Assembly (NCBI RefSeq): GCF_000247815.1
Contig: NC_021674.1
Span: 10,449,626-10,513,625 of the forward strand
DNA length: 64,000 nt
Source of the DNA: Ficedula albicollis
Taxonomy: Eukaryota; Chordata; Aves; Passeriformes; Muscicapidae
Direction of reading: 5' to 3'
The translations under genes and the position numbers were made by a program. A model generated the notes under the pieces. That model was given only the letters and a program-made list of their open reading frames with translations, made no database searches and was not told the origin of the DNA. The first letter of the stretch is position 1. Each line of letters opens with the position of its first letter. Shown here in pieces: positions 53,402 to 64,000 of the stretch.

Positions 53402-56400
53402 CATACATCAGGCACCAAAGGAATATTTAACATGGGAAAAGCTTCACTCAGTTACCCGGGTATGGTGTGGGAGTGTCTGCATAGACTCAGCTTGAACTGA
53501 AAACCAGTAGGAGCCAGAGTAAACTCCAAACACTGAGGTCTATCAGACTGTCTCCAAAAGGAAATAGCAGAAGCACCGTTGCCTGGACTAGCTAAAGCTC
53601 AACTGGAAAAGGCAGTGGGTAATAATATATGGTATGGAAGGAATAATATTGTAGCAGCCAGGAGATGGATTAGATGAGTTAAAAGGTTTTTCCATTTTCT
53701 GACTTCTGTAATATCCTGTTCAAGGGATGATCTGAACTTTTTTTCCTTAATGAGTGCTCACATTATGAGTAATTTGATGGGGCCACCAGAGAAGTATTGG
53801 CAGCGCATCCCAAGCCATACCATGTCTCTCCATCAGCCTTGGAAAGGATATTTATGTTAGTGAGTGCCAAAACTTGTTCACAGACAACTCTTGCAAGAAA
53901 ATTATTTACAAAAGGACAAATGGGGAAAAAGGAGAAGCGCTTTTTTTTCCCTGGCATAACTTCTTCATTAAAAAGGTCGCTGTTGCCAGCACCACTTTTC
54001 CCTTCTTGTAAACCCCCACATAGGAAATGTCTCCTCCCCGCCTCTGCCTGCAAAACCACCCCAGCCCCTGCTTAATTAGGTTGGCTGTGAACACATGTTC
54101 AGATTTTAAAATTTCTGGGGTATTGTGTCTGCCTTTTACACTGTGCATTTGCCTTAGGAGAATCAGATTCTGCCTCCTTTCCTCACCTCTTATTTTTTGG
54201 CAGAGTTGCCAAAGCAGCCTGCAAACCCTTTTGTAAGGGGCACGATAGGCAGTGTCTCAGAGCCCATCTCATAGGAATGGGCTGATGCAAAAGCCCAAAG
54301 CAGCAGCTTGTTGGCCTTGCCATAGGGATACTGGCGAGTCAAAGGGATGCAGCATCAAGTCACACTGCATATTTTGATGCATTTTTTTATTTTAGAAGAC
54401 AAAACTCATCTCTTGATCTTGTGTTCATAGTTTGCAGTTCAATAACTGGATTTATTAACAGCAATGTTACGAAAAAGGCCTTACCATGGGGATATTGAAC
54501 TATTACAATAAGTTGAGGAAATTTTGTGTTTTGGAAGAGAAAAAAGCTGGCTTTGTCTGCAGCATGACCATGTCATATGGACTAAGTTTTCTTGCTGTGC
54601 TGAAAAAGCAACAAGGAGCTTGAAATGCTGAAGCCAGCTCACACTTGAATAGCATTATCAGGCTGACTCACTACTCTCAGCCAAGGAAAAGACTGTGCAA
54701 ACTTTGCACAAGCTTTTTTTCCCTCCCAGCCTCAGAGATGCATTTCTAATAAAACAACTTCCTTCTCAGTGTTTTAGTATTTCCTCCAATGTGCAAGCCA
54801 ATCCCATGGGATAAACAGGATCGAGTTTGCAGCTTCCGAGTTGAATTTTTTTCTTCTCCCCCCTCCCTACCAGGTCACCTCAACTTGGCAACTTTTTACA
54901 GCCTTGCCTGAATATAAAGCAGGTCACAGGGATGGTCTATAAACCTATTCAGGCAGTCTGCAAAATAGGCAAGAGGGGCTCCACGCGTTCTCTTTATCAC
55001 TCTCTCTCAACATGCTGGTGGCCGATGAAGAAAGGAGGTTGCAATCTTATGACTTTATGGATAGTGATCCAACCTTTTTTTGACTACTTTTTGAGTGCAT
55101 AAACCCCCATTATTCTTCAGGAGGCCAGAATGTGTGAGGATCTAGGACTCGACTGCTATAAATTCAAGCTCTGTTCTTAGACTGCACCATGCACTGCTTT
55201 TGTAATGCAAATGGAAGGCACAAAGTGTCCCTTTGATAATGTGCAGTCAGGAGACAAAAAAAGCATTCACTGCAACAGTAAAACTAATTCATAAAGCTGA
55301 GAGACAATAGGAAAGCATTATAGACATTAAAAAAATAGTAATTTCTTGTAGATCAACTTGATCATTAATGTAAACAGTTCAAATGCAAACCAGAAGGAAG
55401 CTGGGGAAGGGGAGCGAACCAAATTGCTGTGCTGCCACCTTAGCTAACCCTGGACAAGTTTAGGTAAAGCAAGAATATAGAGTTCAGCACAAAGTCAATG
55501 TACAGTTTGTTGCTGGACGGCTGATCCTTGGGCTTTAATCTGAATACTGAGTTAGGCTGGGTTTCTCTTCAGAAACAAAAAAATCACAGCGTTGGGATTT
55601 TTTTTTTTCCTTTTTTTTTATTTTGATGTTAGAAAACAGTTAATAAACACTCCTGGGGCATAAATTTTAAGGGGGTGATTTCATCACTTACCAAGGTTTA
55701 GCTCAAGGTCATCTCACCTTGGTGCATTGCACTGAGCTCCGGAGGAGGCGGAGGGCTGGAGGAAGAGGATGAAAGGGCTTCCGAAATGCTGCTCGCGGCA
55801 CGGCCAGCCAAGCGACGGCACTGCCACGATAAGGGCAACGCTGGACGCTTGCCACAGCCTCCTCCAAACAGAGCGTGCAGCCTTTCTCCTGGGGGCTGCT
55901 GCTGTCTCGGTGCTGTGGGAGAGCTGCTTGGCAGTCTTGGTGTTGAATTAGGAATTAGTAATCTGGGGGGTGAGAAGGGCAGGATTATTTTCCCATTTTT
56001 ATGGCACCGTTATGCGCTGCTGTCGCAGAGGAGGAGGGGAGGCAGTGCTGTTGATGCCGGATTACAGATAAGATAAAGTCTGTCACTGTCCTGGCATCCA
56101 GCATTTGCTGCCTGGGGTGGAAAATTTGAAGAAAGGAGTACAAGGTGGATAAGATGTAGCATTAAGAGACAACCTTTGACGCTTGCTATCTGTACCTTAT
56201 GGCGACTTTACCACCATCTGTAGTCAAAGGTGATTTTAAAAAATCTTATTGCTTCTTTGGCTAAAAATGCTCTCAAACTGCATTAAAAATGGGCTTTTAT
56301 TAAGACTACTGCTCTCTAAATACCATTCATAAAACAGTGGCAAGAAAGTATGGTGGAAAGTTAAATTTTTCTCTCTGTCACTTTGATTTCTTTGTTACTG

Positions 56401-56778
56401 CTAAAATGACTGCTCTGACTCATATTTTGCATAGTTATTTTTACCTTTTCAAATGTTCCTTAACTGTTCATATTACCCTGGGCAAATCCCCCAGGGATAA
56501 TTTTCATTTGCATGCAGACTTTGATGGTGTTATTAAGCAATCACTTTCTGTACTAAGTCATTATTAAAAGTAATACCACAGAGCCTCAAAAACACATTAA
56601 TGGTGCCAAACAATCCGCATTTCAGTGCTAGATTTATGGAAAGGGAAAAGCACAAGGTCTCATATCATTCAGGGGATGCTGTTGTATAGCTCTGTAGCAG
56701 CAGCAGGCTTGATCAGAAAATATCAGAGCCAAATTCAGAGCCCTTATCTGTTGTCAGCCTTATTTCTTTCGAAGCTCC

Positions 56779-56801
56779 TTTTTTTTTTTTTTTTTTTTTT
56801 T
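56779..56801. repeat. Poly-T run of 23 bp
   Basis: A simple homopolymer in the intron, with no C block attached. Confidence 0.95.
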
Positions 56802-57332
56802 GAACCTGCCTGCTTCCTATTTGTTTTTCCCCTTGGATTTACCCTTTTCCTCTGGCCTTGGCAAGAAAGCCTGTCTGCAGTCTTCTAGTGTACACAAGCT
56901 GGGCTGGTTCTGGGAAGGAGGGTCAGCCTTCCCATCTGTAATCACTGTTTTATGGCTTTCACTCGAGGTGTTAATGCAGATCAAATGGAAAACAGTCCAG
57001 CATGAGTGTTACAGCTTCTCATGCTGCCCTGCATACGGTCCCAATCGTTAATTCTGATTATAAGACCTAAAGGTAATTCTGTTTGCTCTCCTAATGCATT
57101 GTAGCTCTCCCGGTGGTCCAGTGTCTCTTTTCTTCAATTCCCATCTTGATCAATTGTTTGCAAATAATTAAGCTTTTAAGAGATAATGGTAGGAGCTAAT
57201 GTACACAACAAAGTAAAGGTCTCGAGTCATTGTTTATTGAACAGTTTGCCTTGATATCCCAGAGTGATCCAGAATGATAGGTAGACTTGTCAGCTGAAGT
57301 CATTGCAGTGTTTTTAGTCATTCTTCCCTATG

Positions 57333-57395
57333 TATTTATATATTTATATATTTATATATTTATATTTTTATATTTTTATATATTTATATATTTAG
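57333..57395. repeat. AT-rich minisatellite (about 10-bp TATATATTTA units)
   Basis: Repeated TATTTATA words with an approximately 10-bp period and one TTTTTA variant in the middle. It abuts the CR1 fragment that follows, at the position where the CR1 3'-terminal microsatellite tail would be expected for an antisense copy. It may derive from that tail. Confidence 0.85.
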
Positions 57396-57401
57396 TAAAA
57401 T

Positions 57402-57497
57402 TATAGAATATCTCAAGTTGGAAGGGACCCATAAGGACCAAATCCAACTCTCTCCTCTTCACGCGACTACCTTAAACTTAACCATTTGACTAAAATA
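57402..57497 (-). mobile_element. CR1 LINE fragment (3' end, antisense)
   Basis: TATAGAATATCTCAAGTTGG, then AAGGGACCCATAAGGACCAA and ATCCAACTC, followed by a diverged ACTACCTTAAACTTAACCAT stretch, matches the reverse complement of the bird CR1 3' region as remembered (GGGTCCCTTCCAACT...ATTCTATG). It is a 5'-truncated copy of under 100 bp, typical of dead CR1 insertions. It is the clearest evidence for a sauropsid, probably bird, genome. Confidence 0.88.
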
Positions 57498-57889
57498 TGT
57501 TTTATACATATCCATACAAATATAATATCATCTATACACACACAATATATATATCCATATCTATGTGCATTTGTTTATATTTCTTCAAATAGCCATTAGA
57601 AAGTTTTCAGAAGACACTGGTCATTCTTGTGTAGGTGGAGTAAAGACCAAGAGTAACAGTTTTGACTGAATTTTCTTTTTCTTCATAAAATGCAGTTCTC
57701 AGGGTTTCCCTCTTTCTCTCAGTTGCAACGTGATGTTTGCCTTTGCCTGTAGCACAGGCCTTCCAAACCCTGTGGGTGGGAATGCAACAAGGCTTTGAAT
57801 ATTTTTATAGCAACCTAGCCTGTGGCACGCTGGTTCTTTGTCAAGTCATTTCTATTATTTTACTTTATTTTTAGTCTACAAAGGAACAA

Positions 57890-58350
57890 CTCGTATGATC
57901 CACAGAAAGCTTATATAATAATGTTGCTTAGTGTTTAAGATTACTTTAAAGTACACCGAATCATAGTTAAAAAGTCTGCCGCATTGTGACCCTTTAGCTA
58001 AGAGGGATTAGCTGTGTTAAATCCCAGGCTGTCATGTGATTATGGCAATTACAGATTTATCACAAAATTAAAAGTTTATGCTGTACTAGGATATGAAAAA
58101 AAAAATCAGATTACCTTAGACATACCACAAATTGAGGAATTTGTAGTTCAGGATTTTTAAAACAATTATTTTTACAGTGACAATATTATTCTGATGGCTA
58201 ATTTTATCCAGTCTTGTCTATTTTAAAAAAAATGTCCAGAACAATTGAAAATTGCTTAATGGAGACAGACTTCTCAATTCCAATAGCTAGAGGCTGTCTA
58301 GTAATTATTGCTTGCTGCATGAAATTAGACACAGTTTGTTCAATTACTTA
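57890..58350. promoter_or_regulatory. Candidate conserved intronic element with MEIS/HOX-like composite
   Basis: CTGTCA at 58029-58034 is directly followed by TGTGATTATGGCAATTACAG and then ATTTATCAC. That places a MEIS-type core, a TGATTATGG HOX/PBX-like site and an AATTA homeodomain core within 35 bp. The surrounding sequence is repeat-free. The binding-site reading rests on known motif preferences; conservation and activity are not tested. Confidence 0.35.
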
Positions 58351-60167
58351 AAATTAGATCACATGTAAGGTGGCAAAGCAAAATAAGAAAAAAAAAAGAA
58401 TAATTCTGTCCTCACTTGATAGCAAAGTAATGCAATGAGAAATAAGTCATAAAGATGAAAATGTTACAAATCATCTCTGTAGGTTTTGGGGTTTTTTTTG
58501 TTGAAGGGGAGCAAAATGTTGTGTTCAGATAGACGGATGTGAGTATGACTGTTGTGGTTGAATGTGTGTAGAAGGCAGACAGTAAAATACATGCTATATT
58601 TTTACAAGTGTAAAATGCAAATTACGCATAAAAAAGAAGTCAAATCCCCTTCCTTCTGTTTCTCACTTTATCATTCTGAAGCTGTTTCATGTACACACAG
58701 AAAATACAGGGGATGGTTTACAGGTGTGCAGGTCATCTGTGGGTTTCCTCTCAAGAGAGCAGTACTTATAAAAGAACTGAAAATTCCTCAACATTTTTGG
58801 GTGAAAAAAGATAAAGTCTCGATGGCCATGGTGGTGGACTTTGAAATGGTTGTATTGAGTTAAGAGAAGTTCCTGGAGTTGCAACAAAAATCGCTGTTTG
58901 GTAATGTGAGGTGATACTTGCATGTAACATAGCCATGAGAAGTCAGACTATGCTGTTTACAAGAATATGTAAAATCAGCTAAGTAGCTATAATGCCAAGA
59001 AGATTGTGGGATTTTATGAGGTTTTAAATTCTTATGCTTTACAAGGGGTTCAGTTTATGTCTCATGTAATATTGCACTGAAGAATACATCCAGAGAGTAA
59101 GGGAATATTTGGGGATTTAAAAAAAGGATGAATGTGTAACTGTAAATGCTTCGTGACAATCAACTGCTAAATGGCATTGGGATGGGACTAACCAGTTATA
59201 TCAAATGATCTTTATTGGAATGCTATTAAGAACCTTGCAGCAGGTCAGGTCTGAATCAGGTACTGAGACTTGGGCATCCAGATTAGGAGCTGAACCAGTT
59301 TCTCAAAACAGGACTTTTCCTTGAAATTGTTGTATTTACAGTATTTGGCCATTTTCTTTTGGGGCAGTGATATCTTTGCATAGATGGGAAGGACAGAAAC
59401 TGTATTTCTACATTTCAGACTTGGTTGTGGTTTTTGCTGTTGATTTATTAAGCAATCTGTATTCATGCAGAAGCAAATTTTCTGAGAAAGCAAATCAAGT
59501 TCTCACAAGAAACTTATGATTGAATTATAACATTATCTTCAATTAAAGGAGTATTTATTTTCTGTCTCTTAGGATTAGCGCAGCACAGCTATGCTAATGT
59601 CAGGAAAAAATGTGCTGATTTTTGACCTTGCATTGGCCTGTGTTCAAAACCCAGACATTTGTTTGTGTTCAGGATGCTGATCTTATTTGCAAATTATTTT
59701 GGGGCACTGGCAAGTTTTACCTTCACTGTCTCAGAAAACATCAGTGTGTTTTAGTTTTACAGAAAAGTGCTTTATCACATTCTTTGTTGTTCTGTTAAAA
59801 ACAGAAAAAGGAGAAAAAATCAGATTATTTTACTCTAATTGGTCATTTGAGACAAGTGCAAAAAATTTTGAGCTAATGCAACAAATATCCTTTTCAAGTA
59901 TCAAGGTACTGTCAGTATCCTAAGCAGTTATTTCTCCACTTCACTAATCTTTATAATTGGCTTGTCTTTTACTGCCATTAATTAAGTGATGTAGTAGCCC
60001 ATTAATAATTATAAAAGAGTGACACACCTCAGCATTTTCACCTTTCAATAATAGATGTCACGCTTCTGTTTTGGTTTGGTTTGGGTTTTTTTTGTTAATT
60101 TAAAATAAAAAGTAGGCCAAAAAAGCACATTGTTTTAAATATTTGTATTTATTTTGGTGTCTTATAG

Positions 60168-60244
60168 CACCCTTACCCTTCAGAAGAGCAGAAAAAGCAG
60201 TTGGCACAAGACACAGGGCTCACTATACTTCAAGTGAACAATTG
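60168..60244 (+). CDS. MEIS1: MEIS1 homeodomain exon: TALE loop, helix 2 and start of helix 3
   Basis: This 77-bp exon encodes 25 codons plus two bases of a tryptophan codon: HPYPSEEQKKQLAQDTG then LTILQVNN and the split Trp. It carries the three-residue loop extension (Pro-Tyr-Pro) that defines TALE homeodomains and docks partner HOX hexapeptides in PBX relatives. Helix 2 (SEEQKKQLAQDTG) and the first part of recognition helix 3 (LTILQVNNW) follow. The acceptor AG is at 60166-60167 and the donor GTAAGTAA begins at 60245. It enters in phase 0, matching the end of the previous exon, and leaves in phase 2, so the Trp codon TGG needs a G from the next exon. The DNA-contacting Asn of WFINxR is encoded downstream, outside the window. 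MEIS1 and MEIS2 are identical over this peptide, so the paralogue call comes from the two upstream exons. It is probably exon 9 by human numbering (inference). Confidence 0.98.

Positions 60245-64000
<3,756 letters not shown>

Overview
This is vertebrate, most likely avian, genomic DNA carrying the 3' half of a single gene on the + strand: the TALE homeobox transcription factor gene MEIS1. Three internal coding exons are present (62-173, 30054-30199, 60168-60244). Each has canonical AG/GT splice sites, and together they form one continuous reading frame. They encode the acidic linker, the arginine/lysine-rich N-terminal arm, helix 1, the three-residue loop extension, helix 2 and the first part of helix 3 of the homeodomain. 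The paralogue call rests on diagnostic residues: [21 protein letters not shown] and KKRHKKRG fit MEIS1, while MEIS2 has a glutamine in KKRQKKRG. A bird source is inferred from two degraded CR1 LINE 3' ends, both antisense to the gene, and from the otherwise low density of interspersed repeats. Another sauropsid is possible.

Layout: 1-61 is the end of the upstream intron; 62-173 is exon A; 174-30053 is a 29.9-kb intron; 30054-30199 is exon B; 30200-60167 is a 30.0-kb intron; 60168-60244 is exon C; 60245-64000 is the start of the next intron. The exon that completes helix 3 (beginning with Phe-Ile-Asn of the WFINxR motif) was not found and must lie downstream. About 99.5% of the window is therefore intronic. 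No second protein-coding gene, tRNA, rRNA, CRISPR array or intact mobile element is supported.

The introns hold two things worth attention. First, several AT-rich, low-repeat stretches contain clustered TALE/HOX-type sites (CTGTCA/TGACAG, TGATTGAC, ATAAATCA, TTAATTAA). They look like conserved developmental enhancers, but this is inference because no alignment could be run. Second, there is a series of unusual duplications. Four pure poly-C blocks (341, 234, 660 and 767 bp; 2,002 bp in all) each interrupt an A or T homopolymer, and the flanking sequence is repeated on both sides. Two direct duplications of about 450-500 bp show almost no divergence, and many short two-copy tandem repeats (periods 22-81 bp) are scattered through both introns. 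The poly-C blocks are most probably sequencing or assembly artefacts, and the large near-identical duplications may be as well. This should be resolved before any biology is read into them.

I found no convincing undescribed biological system. The strongest unexplained signal is the repeated architecture flank-homopolymer / poly-C / flank-homopolymer.
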